Assembly: GCF_028752835.1 (NCBI RefSeq)
Contig: NZ_CP087952.1
Span: 3,718,501 to 3,782,500 of the forward strand
Reading direction: 5' to 3'
DNA length: 64,000 bases
Source: Desulfosarcina sp. BuS5
Lineage (GTDB): Bacteria > Desulfobacterota > Desulfobacteria > Desulfobacterales > BuS5
The translations under genes and the position numbers were made by a program. Positions 33,858 through 42,773 of the stretch are shown here, piece after piece. Position 1 is the stretch's first letter; each line of letters begins with the position of its first letter. The notes under the pieces are model-generated. The model saw nothing but the letters and a program-made list of their open reading frames with translations. It did not search any database and was not told where the DNA came from.

Positions 33858-35033
33858 TTGGAAGCGCCGCGAATTCCTGTAGACCTGATTTTATCTAAAC
33901 TTGCAGAAGATACGGAAAAGTTTCATGAACGTGTAAAAAAAGGTTCTGATGTTTTATTGGATAAGCTCGATACCCAAATAGCCACCACGCCCTATGATAT
34001 TGAGTACGAAGAAGACCGGGTTAAACTAAAACATTACAGGCCTGTAACCGAATCATCGCTTAAAACCCCGCTGCTTATTGTTTATGCCCTTATTAACAGG
34101 GAGACCATGCTCGACCTTCAGCCCGGCAGAAGCGTTGTGCAATCATTTTTAGAGAAGGGGATCGACGTATATATGGTCGACTGGGGTTATCCTACCCGCA
34201 AAGACAAGTTTATTACCATCGATGATCATGTCAACGGTTACATGGACAACATTGCCGATTATATTCTTAAAAAACATAAGGTTAAAAAAATTAATCTTAT
34301 GGGGATTTGCATGGGAGGATCCTTTTGCGTTATGTATTCCGCCCTGCATCCCGGTAAGGTAAGGAATCTGATTACCACAGTTACACCGACAAATTTTGAG
34401 ACTGATCAGGGGTTGCTGCATATCTGGATGAAACATATAGACGTAGATTCTCTTGTGGACACTTTCGGCAATATGCCGGGAGATATGATGAATTTTGGTT
34501 TTTTGATTCTAAATCCGGCCCGACTTATGATCGACAAATATGTCGGATTGCTGGAGAACATTGGCGACAAGACCTTTGTGGAAAATTTTGTCCGGATGGA
34601 AAAGTGGATTTTCGACAGTCCTGATGTCGCGGGTGAAACTTTCCGGCAGTTTGTTGTAGACTGTTATCAAAAGAATCTATTGATCCAAAGCAAAATGATG
34701 CTCGGAGACCAACGGGTGAACCTGAAAAAAATTACCATGCCGCTTTTAAATATTTATGGCAGATATGATCACCTGGTCCCTCCTGCTGCATGCGATCTCC
34801 TCTCTAGTAAGGTGGGAAGCAAAGATGTTCAGGATGATTGCCTTGAGACAGGGCATATCGGAATATATGTAAGTTCCAGGGTTCAGAACAAATTGGTCCC
34901 CAGGATTGTAAAATGGCTGGAAGAAAGGGACACAATTAAAAAAACAAAACGAAAAAAGGCTGCAACAAAAACAGCAAAAAAAGCTGAAGAAAAAGTTGTC
35001 TTTAAACGAAAAATTAAGGGTGCGGCCGTTTAG
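33858..35033 (+). CDS. phaC: Class III PHA synthase catalytic subunit with basic Lys/Ala tail
   Basis: 391 residues. Start is TTG at 33858 with TGGAGG 7 bases before it. Catalytic Cys151 (GICMGG), Asp304 (GRYDHLVPP) and His333 (ETGHIGIYVS) match Cys149, Asp302 and His331 of the Allochromatium enzyme. VYALINRETMLDLQPGRS and VDWGYP are further class III marks. It polymerises (R)-3-hydroxyacyl-CoA on the granule. Beyond residue 360 a tail rich in Lys and Ala (KKTKRKKAATKTAKKAEEK) is present, absent from ordinary ~355-residue PhaC. It looks like the basic tail of PhaF or AlgP, which bind DNA. Granule-to-nucleoid tethering is inference. Confidence 0.93.
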   Translation: MEAPRIPVDLILSKLAEDTEKFHERVKKGSDVLLDKLDTQIATTPYDIEYEEDRVKLKHYRPVTESSLKTPLLIVYALINRETMLDLQPGRSVVQSFLEKGIDVYMVDWGYPTRKDKFITIDDHVNGYMDNIADYILKKHKVKKINLMGICMGGSFCVMYSALHPGKVRNLITTVTPTNFETDQGLLHIWMKHIDVDSLVDTFGNMPGDMMNFGFLILNPARLMIDKYVGLLENIGDKTFVENFVRMEKWIFDSPDVAGETFRQFVVDCYQKNLLIQSKMMLGDQRVNLKKITMPLLNIYGRYDHLVPPAACDLLSSKVGSKDVQDDCLETGHIGIYVSSRVQNKLVPRIVKWLEERDTIKKTKRKKAATKTAKKAEEKVVFKRKIKGAAV

Positions 35034-35067
35034 TTAAAATAATTATTTTCTAGAAGGAGAACTGCAC

Positions 35068-36114
35068 ATGATAAGAAAACAAAGTTTTTTTCAATCATTC
35101 TGTAAAATTTGCAGGGTATTAGGAACCAGCGCCGACGTTAATGAAATTTTGGATCTTCTAATTCAAAACGTGATTGACACAATGGATGGCAAGGCGGCCT
35201 GCATTTTTTTGGCGGATGAAGAAAAGGATATATTTGTGCCGGCTGCAGAAAAAGGCCTGTCGAAAAACTACTACCACACAAGGCCGAAGCACGCCAGGAA
35301 GATGGTTGAGGATATCCTGAAAGGAGGTCATATTTTTATTTATGACGCCACATCCGACCCGCTGGCGGGAGACTGCGAATCAAAAAAAGCCGAAGGCATC
35401 GCCTCCATCCTGGTTGTTCCGGTCATGGTCAAGGATAAAGCCATAGGTATCTTAAGCCTCTATACTTCAACTCCGAGAAATTTTACCAGCGATGAGATCG
35501 AATTCCTGTCAGCGGTTGCTGAACAGGGAGGAATGGCCCTGGAACATGCCAGGCTGCTGGAACAGATCAGGGAGAACAACAAGCTTTTTTTCAGTATCTC
35601 GTCAAAGATCAATTCTTCCCTTGATGTGAAAAAGGTCCTTAATATCTTCGCTTCCGAGATTGCACATTTTTTCGACTTAAAGGCCTTGACAATACGTCTT
35701 CTCAGCGAAGATAAAAAAGGTCTGCAGCTTGTGACCAGTTATGGATTGAGCACTAAATATTTAAACAAGGGTGCGATAAGCATGGGAAGAAATATCAACA
35801 AAGTCTTGGATGGTAATATAATAAACGTTAAAGACGCCCTTTCTGATCAAAGAATTCAATACAAAAAGGAAAAACAGGAAGAAGAGATTGCATCTATGCT
35901 TTACGCCCCTATCAGGGCCGGTGAAAAGATTATCGGCGTGATGACCCTGTACAGCGGAACCATACGTGAATTTACTGAAGATGAGATAACCATGGTGAAT
36001 GCTCTTGCGCTTCAGGGGGGGCTTGCAATTCAGAATGCGTCATTACATCTGGCGCTCAAGGATGAGATGAAAGGTCTTAAGGATGATATCTGGAGCCATC
36101 GCATGTGGTTTTAA
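35068..36114 (+). CDS. Tandem GAF-domain sensor protein
   Basis: 348 residues. Two GAF domains: ~20-165 (AACIFLADEEKDIFVPAAEKG, ILVVPVMVKDKAIGILSLYTS) and ~185-330 (LTIRLLSEDKKGLQL, MLYAPIRAGEKIIGVMTLYSG). There is no kinase, cyclase or DNA-binding output. It may deliver a signal through protein contacts. Ribosome site GAAGGAG, 34 bases behind phaC, so possibly part of the PHA operon. Ligand unknown. Confidence 0.85.
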   Translation: MIRKQSFFQSFCKICRVLGTSADVNEILDLLIQNVIDTMDGKAACIFLADEEKDIFVPAAEKGLSKNYYHTRPKHARKMVEDILKGGHIFIYDATSDPLAGDCESKKAEGIASILVVPVMVKDKAIGILSLYTSTPRNFTSDEIEFLSAVAEQGGMALEHARLLEQIRENNKLFFSISSKINSSLDVKKVLNIFASEIAHFFDLKALTIRLLSEDKKGLQLVTSYGLSTKYLNKGAISMGRNINKVLDGNIINVKDALSDQRIQYKKEKQEEEIASMLYAPIRAGEKIIGVMTLYSGTIREFTEDEITMVNALALQGGLAIQNASLHLALKDEMKGLKDDIWSHRMWF

Positions 36115-36120
36115 CAGGTA

Positions 36121-36627
36121 TTAAATTACATTTCCCACCAGGATTCGTTTTATATTTGCTTTTGTGGTACCGTCAGGCAGCGCGTTTAGATATCTATAGC
36201 AATTATGGCATAAACAAACACAGTCATCTTCTTTGCAGATTTCCCGGGAAGGCTTATTAGCTCCACATAAATCGCACGAGCAGGTAATTTTATAGATTTT
36301 GTCGGCAAAAACTATGTGACTTTTGTACAGATACTCGATCCCTATCCCGTAGCGTAAAGCGCCTTGTTTTTGTGTTTTCCTGCGCCATCTTACATTTGCT
36401 TTGTAAGCCTTATACGCTTCCGGGCCTGGCTCGTCAGGTAAATAATTGACCATCTCGATGTAAATATCCGTCCCGGGTTTTAAGTCCCGGGCTATCTCGA
36501 AATACATGCCGTTTTGGCTGTAATTAAACATTTTGGCATCAATGTAATTATCAGTTTTATAATCTGCATACAGGATGTGAGCCTTATAATTATTGCGCGA
36601 ATAATTTCTTTTTGCATATGGAAACAT
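36121..36627 (-). CDS. PilZ-like protein with C-terminal Cys-rich zinc site
   Basis: 168 residues. Residues ~5-100 look like a PilZ domain: KRNYSRNNYKAHILYAD (RxxxR region), NYSQNGMYFEI (DxSxxG equivalent, with N for D), and WRRKT with YGIGIEYL. PilZ binds cyclic di-GMP, though the weak RxxxR motif makes binding uncertain. Residues ~110-150 add CSCDLCG, CKEDDCVCLCHNCY, eight cysteines likely to bind zinc. The fusion is not one I recognise. It converges on the GAF gene with 6 bases between them. Confidence 0.7.
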   Translation of the reverse strand: MFPYAKRNYSRNNYKAHILYADYKTDNYIDAKMFNYSQNGMYFEIARDLKPGTDIYIEMVNYLPDEPGPEAYKAYKANVRWRRKTQKQGALRYGIGIEYLYKSHIVFADKIYKITCSCDLCGANKPSREICKEDDCVCLCHNCYRYLNALPDGTTKANIKRILVGNVI

Positions 36628-36740
36628 TTTTCCACCTCCTTGTATTCAAAGTATTCAAAGAAGACCGATATGTTTGCATAATGCGGGCCCCCTATGATTG
36701 TTTTCAAGGGCTGGAATAAAGCACATTGCGCAAAAAAGTT

Positions 36741-36935
36741 TTACGCAGCCTTGTAATCAAAACGGGGCTGATCGCCTATGATTTCCTCCAGGTTAAAATC
36801 TTGATCCTTTTTCTGGCAAACGTCATACCACTTGCAATCTAATTCTTCACAGTTGCTTTCCATAGTGTTGAAACAGGCAGCATGACCTTCGGTACGTTGA
36901 AAATTTCTAATTACGGCATCAAGATAGTTAGCCAT
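36741..36935 (-). CDS. Small conserved-looking cysteine protein
   Basis: 64 residues, no family recognised. A good ribosome site (AAAAAGGAGA) stands before ATGGCTAAC. It contains AACFNTMESNCEELDCKWYDVC with four cysteines, which may hold a metal or disulfides, and an acidic end. It lies upstream of the PilZ-like gene on the same strand, 113 bases apart, so they may share a transcript. Confidence 0.55.
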   Translation of the reverse strand: MANYLDAVIRNFQRTEGHAACFNTMESNCEELDCKWYDVCQKKDQDFNLEEIIGDQPRFDYKAA

Positions 36936-37513
36936 ATCCCCTTCTCCTTTTTTGTTGAAATATCGATAAGTTAAAAAAGTACAAAATGATCTTTTAAATT
37001 TCTGAGAGAGTTTTTTTCTGACGGGTTTCAGGTTGTTTGTTTTATCAATTTTAGTGTTGCTTAAAACATCCCTGTGTTATGTCTTTATGAGGATATTGTT
37101 AAAAAATTGTTAATTTTTAGCTTGACGTCTATCTGCAATAAGCTAATTTTTTAATTAAATTTTTTGAGCTACCATGTAAATAGAGTAACGGCTTTATTTT
37201 AATGGGGGGAAATACTTATGATATATGAAATTGTCCCATGCGCTTTATGTTGTTTGGGTTTGTGAATTGTGGATTGTCAAAATACTGCGAAAGAGCTTTG
37301 CCACCAAAGAAGGAGGAGGGTATCTCAGCAGGTGATAGTGTATTTGGTTGAAAAGGTATTGAAGTAGGCTCAGTATAGACCGCCACATAAATAATTTCAC
37401 TGCGTTATCGGTCGTCGGAGTAGGGGTTCAAAATTTTGAACCCCTACCCCCTCTGGCCTCGTGCTAAATTTTAAAATCGGGTTATTATCTGACAATTTAT
37501 ATATGTCTTGAAA
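36936..37513. other. 578-base gap with the 128-bp element copy C
   Basis: Mostly A/T-rich. An open stretch from 37219 (MIYEIVPCALCCLGL, TGA, then 39 more codons) has a GGGGGG-type ribosome site; it may be a broken small gene but is not supported enough to call. Copy C fills 37374-37501. Confidence 0.5.
37374..37501. repeat. 128-bp palindromic element, copy C
   Basis: Same orientation as copy B, with a perfect central palindrome at 37420-37447. It ends 12 bases behind the stop of the minus-strand phasin-like gene. Confidence 0.85.
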
Positions 37514-37870
37514 CTATTTTTTGGTTACGTTTTCTTTTTCCGCCGCATTTTTGGGCGCGGGTTTTTTTTCCGTCGTATTTTTAGTTACGTTCTCTTTTTC
37601 TTTCACAGGCTCCGCAAAAAACTCCTCAGCCTTTTTGAAATTTTCTTCAACGGCCTTTTTGAAATCCCTGCATCCCTTCTGGTATACTTTGACATATTCA
37701 TCCACGAATTTTCTACCCTCTCCCGGCATCATCCATATGCCCTGCCCCATGGGCGACATATTTGCCATTTTTTCCATCTGCTCCTGGAGCATTGTCATGG
37801 CATTAAAGGCATTATTAAATATGGTTTTGTTAAAGTTGATTATCTGTTTTAGCATTGTAGCCTGTTCCAT
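37514..37870 (-). CDS. Phasin-like PHA granule protein 3
   Basis: 118 residues. It shares INFNKTIFNNAFNAMTMLQEQMEKM and YQKGCRDFKKAVEENFKKAEEFF with the other phasins here. A low-complexity tail repeats KENVTKN and EKKPAPKNA, probably a flexible granule-exposed arm. Ribosome site AAGGAG. It lies 138 bases downstream of phasin 4 on the same strand and is probably co-transcribed. Confidence 0.8.
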   Translation of the reverse strand: MEQATMLKQIINFNKTIFNNAFNAMTMLQEQMEKMANMSPMGQGIWMMPGEGRKFVDEYVKVYQKGCRDFKKAVEENFKKAEEFFAEPVKEKENVTKNTTEKKPAPKNAAEKENVTKK

Positions 37871-38008
37871 TTTTTCTCCTTAATCTTTTAAGTGGTTTCT
37901 CTATCCCGGGAGGTTGTCTCCAGGATACATTTATATTGCCTACCGGTTTATAAATCCTGTAAAGATATGGCTGGCTGCGAACCAGTTAAATCGGCTGTTC
38001 CGGCTGTT

Positions 38009-38638
38009 TTATGACTGGTGGACTGGTGCTTTCACCACCTTTTCAGGGGGCGCAGATAAGGGGTTAAGTTTCATGGGTAGTGCTGCAATAACTTCGCTGG
38101 CCCTGGTTATGTCTTCCTGGAGGCCATCCATTTTTTTTTCTAACTGGTCTACGGCCTTTTTGATCTTTTCGAGTGAAGAAGCGGCGGGCATTCCTTTTTC
38201 GATCTGATTGAGAGCTTTCTTCAGGGGTTCGAGATCTTCCTTTGCCGTTAAGGTCTTTTTTTTCAAGATGCTGTTCACTACCTCTTGCGGCCAGTTCCGT
38301 TTTTCAAGAGCAGCAAGTCTTGACCCCATAGCCCCGATATCCTCATGAACCTGGGTTATTTTTTGCTCCATTGCCTTGTCGGCCCCTTCACTCTCAAAAT
38401 CCATTTTTTCAAAATTTTTATCAACGGCCTTTTTAAAGTCACTACATCCTGTTTTGTACGACTCCAACCATCCATCCATCATTTTTCTCCCTTCCTCAGG
38501 AATAGGGAAGATCCGTCCCAACGATGTATTGAATATTTTTTCTGTCTGTTCTTGCAACATCGCTATTGCATTGAAGCTTTTGTCAAATGCACTCCTGTTA
38601 AAGCCGATAAACTGTTTTGTCAATTTTGCAGTATCCAT
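38009..38638 (-). CDS. Phasin-like PHA granule protein 4, with coiled-coil extension
   Basis: 209 residues. Residues 1-80 repeat the local phasin pattern (FIGFNRSAFDKSFNAIAMLQEQTEK; YKTGCSDFKKAVDKNFEKM). Residues ~85-190 form long coiled-coil helices (EQKITQVHEDIGAMGSRLAALEKR; LEKIKKAVDQLEKKMDGLQEDI) like the oligomerisation part of larger phasins. Ribosome site GGGAGGG. It is driven by a consensus promoter at 38693-38720 with the PhaR-type motif. Confidence 0.82.
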   Translation of the reverse strand: MDTAKLTKQFIGFNRSAFDKSFNAIAMLQEQTEKIFNTSLGRIFPIPEEGRKMMDGWLESYKTGCSDFKKAVDKNFEKMDFESEGADKAMEQKITQVHEDIGAMGSRLAALEKRNWPQEVVNSILKKKTLTAKEDLEPLKKALNQIEKGMPAASSLEKIKKAVDQLEKKMDGLQEDITRASEVIAALPMKLNPLSAPPEKVVKAPVHQS

Positions 38639-38692
38639 GTTATATGTCCCTCCCTTAGGAAATAATAGATTATATTAATCAAGGATGGTAAA

Positions 38693-38740
38693 ATTATAAA
38701 GTTTTCTCATGGATTGTCAAGGAAAAAATGATGCGCTGCA
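38693..38740 (-). promoter_or_regulatory. Consensus promoter and PhaR-type motif of phasin 4
   Basis: Minus strand: TGCAGCGCA (38740-38732), a T-run, TTGACA (38720-38715), 16 bases, TATAAT (38698-38693). It matches the layout at 29902-29950, including TTGACAATCCA, and so suggests co-regulation of both phasin loci. Confidence 0.7.
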
Positions 38741-38981
38741 ACAAATAAAATATGCAGATTGCAATTAGGATAGTAGCTTGATTTTATAAGATAATTATCT
38801 ATTTTTATAAGTATTTATTTTTATCATAATAATAAAGGAGGATATACTATGGTGATTTATTGTGCAATATAACATAATAAAAATCAGTGGAGAGTTCTCA
38901 GTGGAGAGTTCAGGATTGCAAAAAAAGTTTTTTTTGAAAAATATGGCAATACTTGGAATGCATACAAAATATTTCTTGAAA

Positions 38982-39031
38982 GGGGGGATTTAATGGAAGG
39001 ATCCCCCTTTTTTTTTAAAAAAAAGGGGGGG
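38982..39031. terminator. Terminator-like hairpins behind the PHA depolymerase gene
   Basis: GGGGGAT/ATCCCCC with a long T-run (plus strand) adjoins a CCCCCTTTTTTTT / AAAAAAAAGGGGG palindrome. It lies between the depolymerase end and the phasin promoter and can stop transcripts from both sides. Confidence 0.55.
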
Positions 39032-39037
39032 GTGTTA

Positions 39038-40444
39038 TTATTCGACATCAGAGTTGTTGAGGATAAAATCTACAATCCTGGTATAATATTCCTTCAGGAT
39101 TTTGCGGGATCTAAAAAGACCCATGTGGCCTCCATCGGATATGAGATCGAGTTTGTCATCCTTCGGAAGGGAATTTATATATTTCAAGTGGCCGGTCGCT
39201 TGAAGGGGAGGTGCGACCTCATCCCTTGAACCTCCAAGTGCCCATATGGGAACATTGGCCGGATAGTCTTTGATGCCGATCTTTTTTTCTCCGATCACCA
39301 GCTCGCCCCTGATCAGTTCATTGCGGATAAAGATCTTGTTAAAAGTATCGCGTATAAAGCCGGCAGGACTGTGGTGCGCATAATTATACCATTGATAAAA
39401 AGATTTTTGGCGCTCGGCGCGGGTTTCGTTACCCTCTTGCAGGTCGGACATAAAAGTATCCAGGTTTTTAATATGCTGATCTATCCCCATTGCATAAAAG
39501 GCGAGTACTTGCAGTCTGCCGTCATAACATTCTCTTCCTGCGCCTTTCTTGCCTTCTGCTACTGTATGGCCTAAAAAGCGTATCATCATATCGATATAGT
39601 TTTTCCCGGCCAGGCGGGCAAAATCGCTCAAAAATCCCTTTTCTCCCTCTGTGTCCATGGGTGATCCTGCCGATCCGAATGTTTTCGCAAGGTTGGGGTT
39701 CAGGATCAAGGTGGCCATAAGGAGGGGCCCCGGTTGGCAGATACCCACTAGGTGAGGAGGAGATCCTGTCAGGCCTTTCAGGTGTTCGAGTATGCTTTTG
39801 TACTGCTCCACCTGTCCATCAAAATTTTCATAATGCCTTTTGCCGTTTACATGAAGCGGTATATCATCGGCACATTTTTGCTCTGCAATGGCCATGCGGG
39901 TGATTCCATGATCTCGCATGTAAAGGGCGACCCGTTCGGCGATATTGGAATGGTGCCCTGCCCGGGGGGCAAAAATTACCCCGTAGTTCCGGATTTTATG
40001 TTTTGTGTTCAATGAGATATCTATGAGCCTGATGCTTGGCAAGTCCAGGATTATGTCCGTGTCGCCATATTCAACCTTCCAGTCTTGATCAGGCGGTGTG
40101 TCGGTAAAGAGCTTGATAAATTCCAGCTCTGCCCGTCGTTTTTGCTGGAACCCACGCAGACTATCCAGCATGTTTTTTTGGGTAAGAGATAAAAAATTAT
40201 CCGCTCCGGCAGAGCACATATCAACGACCTTATTGCCTGATCCATTGAGCTGGGGAAGAGCAAAGGGCATAACATTTTTCATCAGCCCGTAAGCCAATCG
40301 GTATGTATCCCTGAGGTTTTCAAAACCCATGAAACAAGATTGAATTGCCGCCCCAGACAGGTTGGCGCTGGTTTGAAGCGGAATTTTGATAGCCTCTAGT
40401 GTGTTAAGGGCCTGGGGAAATAATGTCATAAAAGAATCCGGCAT
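39038..40444 (-). CDS. phaZ: Intracellular PHA depolymerase
   Basis: 468 residues from ATG 40444 (AAAGGA ribosome site; a GTG six codons earlier overlaps it). The catalytic box is Cys-type, HLVGICQPGP, as in intracellular PhaZ of Ralstonia, where CQ(P) holds the nucleophile. GSAGSPMDTEG, ALGGSRDEVAPP (Asp) and SDGGHMGLF (His) complete the triad. It mobilises stored polymer to 3-hydroxyacids. Its placement next to phasins and the 3-hydroxybutyrate dehydrogenase-like gene supports a 3-hydroxybutyrate polymer. Confidence 0.88.
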   Translation of the reverse strand: MPDSFMTLFPQALNTLEAIKIPLQTSANLSGAAIQSCFMGFENLRDTYRLAYGLMKNVMPFALPQLNGSGNKVVDMCSAGADNFLSLTQKNMLDSLRGFQQKRRAELEFIKLFTDTPPDQDWKVEYGDTDIILDLPSIRLIDISLNTKHKIRNYGVIFAPRAGHHSNIAERVALYMRDHGITRMAIAEQKCADDIPLHVNGKRHYENFDGQVEQYKSILEHLKGLTGSPPHLVGICQPGPLLMATLILNPNLAKTFGSAGSPMDTEGEKGFLSDFARLAGKNYIDMMIRFLGHTVAEGKKGAGRECYDGRLQVLAFYAMGIDQHIKNLDTFMSDLQEGNETRAERQKSFYQWYNYAHHSPAGFIRDTFNKIFIRNELIRGELVIGEKKIGIKDYPANVPIWALGGSRDEVAPPLQATGHLKYINSLPKDDKLDLISDGGHMGLFRSRKILKEYYTRIVDFILNNSDVE

Positions 40445-41379
40445 GATTTTTTTCCTTTCCACTTAAATGTACAGAAGAATAGAAATCTGTATCACTCAAG
40501 GGTTTAAAATTCATATTAAGTATTTGTCTTACAGCATTTACTCCATCAATTAATTGCTTTAGAGCAAAATCTTTTGACAGCTTAATATCTTTAAGTCAAC
40601 AATTTTACAAGCAATTTTTATGCCGGAAAGACTATTTGCAGTAATGAACTGCTGTAGCGTGCTGGATAGCTTTTGCCTATAACTATTTGATTTTTCTAAT
40701 AAAATTATCGTATGAGGCAATGCGGTTTTTCGAATACATATGTAGAATATATTTTTTTGTCCCATTCTTTTTAGAAGGATATTTGTTTAATTCTTTTAGG
40801 AAGATATTTTCATGATATGGGGTATTTTTTTATATATCCTGGTCTGTTAATTCGAAAGATGCATTTGCATAATGCCTGTGAGACTTCTTTAAAATGTTCT
40901 ATTTATTCGGCTGATGCATAAGTGTTTTATTTATTCGGCTGAGACATTGAGAAGCGGCTGTTGTTGTGAAGATCCATTTTTCATACGCAAAACCTGTTGC
41001 CGGAGCAATGGGGAAAATGCTAAAAATATGACCGGAGCTAATATATATCTTATTAATATATACCTTATTGTAGACCGGTACAAAAAAATATACAGATTCG
41101 GGGCATCTTTCAAATTTAGTTTACATTTACTTTGTATAAAAAATTATATTTCACCGCGGAGAACGCAGAGTTCGCTGAGATATTACATTAAAAATTAAGC
41201 AGTTTCTCAGCGCTTTTTGCGTACTCTGCGGTGAAAATACCGGTTCTAATATGAAGAAAAGTGTTAACTACTTTTTATGGTTTGTGAGGGATGTCAGATT
41301 CGGGCCTTGAGTTTGCCTGGATACATATTGTATACAAGGATATCTGTCACCCAAAATATCAACAGGAAGGAGAAGAAAA
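40445..41379. other. 935-base gap between phaZ and the SDR gene
   Basis: No supported gene. It contains an imperfect 28-base tandem repeat (about 40895-40942, TGTTYTATTTATTCGGCTGA twice) and the inverted repeat at 41146-41237. The frames at 40559-40765 and 40931-41113 lack ribosome sites and homology. Confidence 0.6.
41146..41237. repeat. REP-type inverted repeat (TTTCACCGCGGAG type)
   Basis: TTTCACCGCGGAGAACGCAG and TTCGCTGAGA pair imperfectly with TCTCAGCGC and CTCTGCGGTGAAA across an A/T spacer. The type is common in intergenic DNA of many environmental bacteria. Confidence 0.7.
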
Positions 41380-42234
41380 ATGGATATTAGAGAACCGGAA
41401 ATCAAAAAAGATGAAATTCTTTTTTTAGAGGACGATAATTTCAACATCGGGAATGTCTGTATTGTCACCGGCGCTGCCGGCGGGATTGGAAAGGCCGCGG
41501 CCGTGGCTGCGGCAGCCAACAATCTTATGACAGTCGGGCTTGACATTGATGAAGAGGGGGGGCGTAAGACACAGGAAATGGCCAGGGAGATGGGGGGACG
41601 GATGATCTTCCGTAAAACCGACCTTTGTTCCGATAAAGATTTGGAAGATGCCGTTGAAGAGGCTGCGGGATTGGGGAGCATCAAATATGTAGCCAACATA
41701 GCAGGGATACAGCATATAGACTCAATTGACAATTTTCCTATGGAAAAATACGATTACATGATGAGACTGATGCTGCGGGCCCCATTTTTTCTATCCAGGC
41801 TGACTATTCCCCATATGAAAAAGAGTAGTGATGGAACAGGAGCCATAGGAAATATGGCCTCTGTGCATGCTCATATATGTACACTTAACAAATCCGTATA
41901 TAATATAACCAAATTCGGGTTGCGCGCTTTGACCCAGTCCATTGCCGCAGAAGGGGATGGAAAGATTCGTTCCTTTTCTATAAGCACCGGTTTTATAAAG
42001 ACAGCCCTGGCCCTGAAACAGATTCCGGCCCAGGCCGAGCAGCGCGGCATTACCCAGGATGAAGTGGTGCAGGATGTAATGATGGGGAATTCCCGTGTCA
42101 AAGAAATGATGGCTCCCATAGATGTCGGCAATTTATTTCTCATGGGTTTTTCGCGCTTTGCGAGGTACCTTGTTGGCGGAGACCTGCTTTTTGACGGCGG
42201 GATGGTATTGACTTACGCGCAAAAAAGCAGCTAG
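41380..42234 (+). CDS. Short-chain dehydrogenase, 3-hydroxybutyrate dehydrogenase-like
   Basis: 284 residues with ~25 extra at the N-terminus. Nucleotide motif TGAAGGIG (30-37), NIAGI, catalytic Ser161 (ASVHAH), Tyr174 and Lys178 (YNITK). The ASVH and KFGLRALTQS parts resemble 3-hydroxybutyrate dehydrogenases; an Asp after the second strand (GLDIDEE) favours NAD. It probably oxidises the depolymerase product to acetoacetate. Ribosome site GGAAGGAG. It is followed by a DUF2889-like gene 26 bases on. Confidence 0.8.
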   Translation: MDIREPEIKKDEILFLEDDNFNIGNVCIVTGAAGGIGKAAAVAAAANNLMTVGLDIDEEGGRKTQEMAREMGGRMIFRKTDLCSDKDLEDAVEEAAGLGSIKYVANIAGIQHIDSIDNFPMEKYDYMMRLMLRAPFFLSRLTIPHMKKSSDGTGAIGNMASVHAHICTLNKSVYNITKFGLRALTQSIAAEGDGKIRSFSISTGFIKTALALKQIPAQAEQRGITQDEVVQDVMMGNSRVKEMMAPIDVGNLFLMGFSRFARYLVGGDLLFDGGMVLTYAQKSS

Positions 42235-42260
42235 ATTTGCCCTTTGGGAAAGCTTCAATA

Positions 42261-42749
42261 ATGAATAATATATTAAGCTATAAAAGAAACAGATCAACCT
42301 GTGTCGAACAGATGGATGATTATACAATGAAATCCTATTGCCGGTTTCAGGATACATTTACTGAAGCATATGTTGAAATCATGGTCTGCCTGCCTGATCT
42401 TGAAATTACCGGCGCCACAGGAGAGTTTACACGCAGTTTGCGAAATGAATGCCTGATTGATATAAATGAATCCTTAAAAAGAGTTATCGGCGTCAGAATC
42501 GGTTCCGGCATGTTAAAGATACTAAAGGGACTTATGGGCGCTAAAACAGATTGCCGGGAATTGATATTCATGGTGGAGGAGTGCTGTCATGGTATTATAC
42601 TGGCATTTACCAAAAAGAAATTATTGTTTTCTCCGAAAGATGAAAAGGAAAAGCACGAATATTATGCTAATATGGTAAAAGAGAATATCAGAATGTATAA
42701 CCGCTGCGCTGCCTTCGCGCCGGGCAGTTCTTTTGTGGATAAGACCTGA
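42261..42749 (+). CDS. DUF2889-like protein
   Basis: 162 residues from ATG 42261. CVEQMDDYTMKSYCRFQDTFTEAYVEIMVCLPDLEITGATGEF, then VIGVRIGSGMLKILKGLMGAKTDC and LIFMVEECC follow the pattern of DUF2889 (metal-site Cys/His at the end of the second block). The function of the family is unknown. The neighbouring gene carries the same domain fused to PHP, so the two are related partners. Confidence 0.65.
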   Translation: MNNILSYKRNRSTCVEQMDDYTMKSYCRFQDTFTEAYVEIMVCLPDLEITGATGEFTRSLRNECLIDINESLKRVIGVRIGSGMLKILKGLMGAKTDCRELIFMVEECCHGIILAFTKKKLLFSPKDEKEKHEYYANMVKENIRMYNRCAAFAPGSSFVDKT

Positions 42750-42773
42750 TCATTTTTCAGGAGCCGGTAAATT

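Noticed and set aside
37219-37378. Short Cys-rich frame interrupted by TGA, possibly selenocysteine or a broken gene
   Set aside because: No SECIS-like hairpin was identified and no family recognised; too short to support.
40559-40765. 68-codon minus-strand frame in the gap behind phaZ
   Set aside because: No ribosome site, no family, A/T-biased composition.
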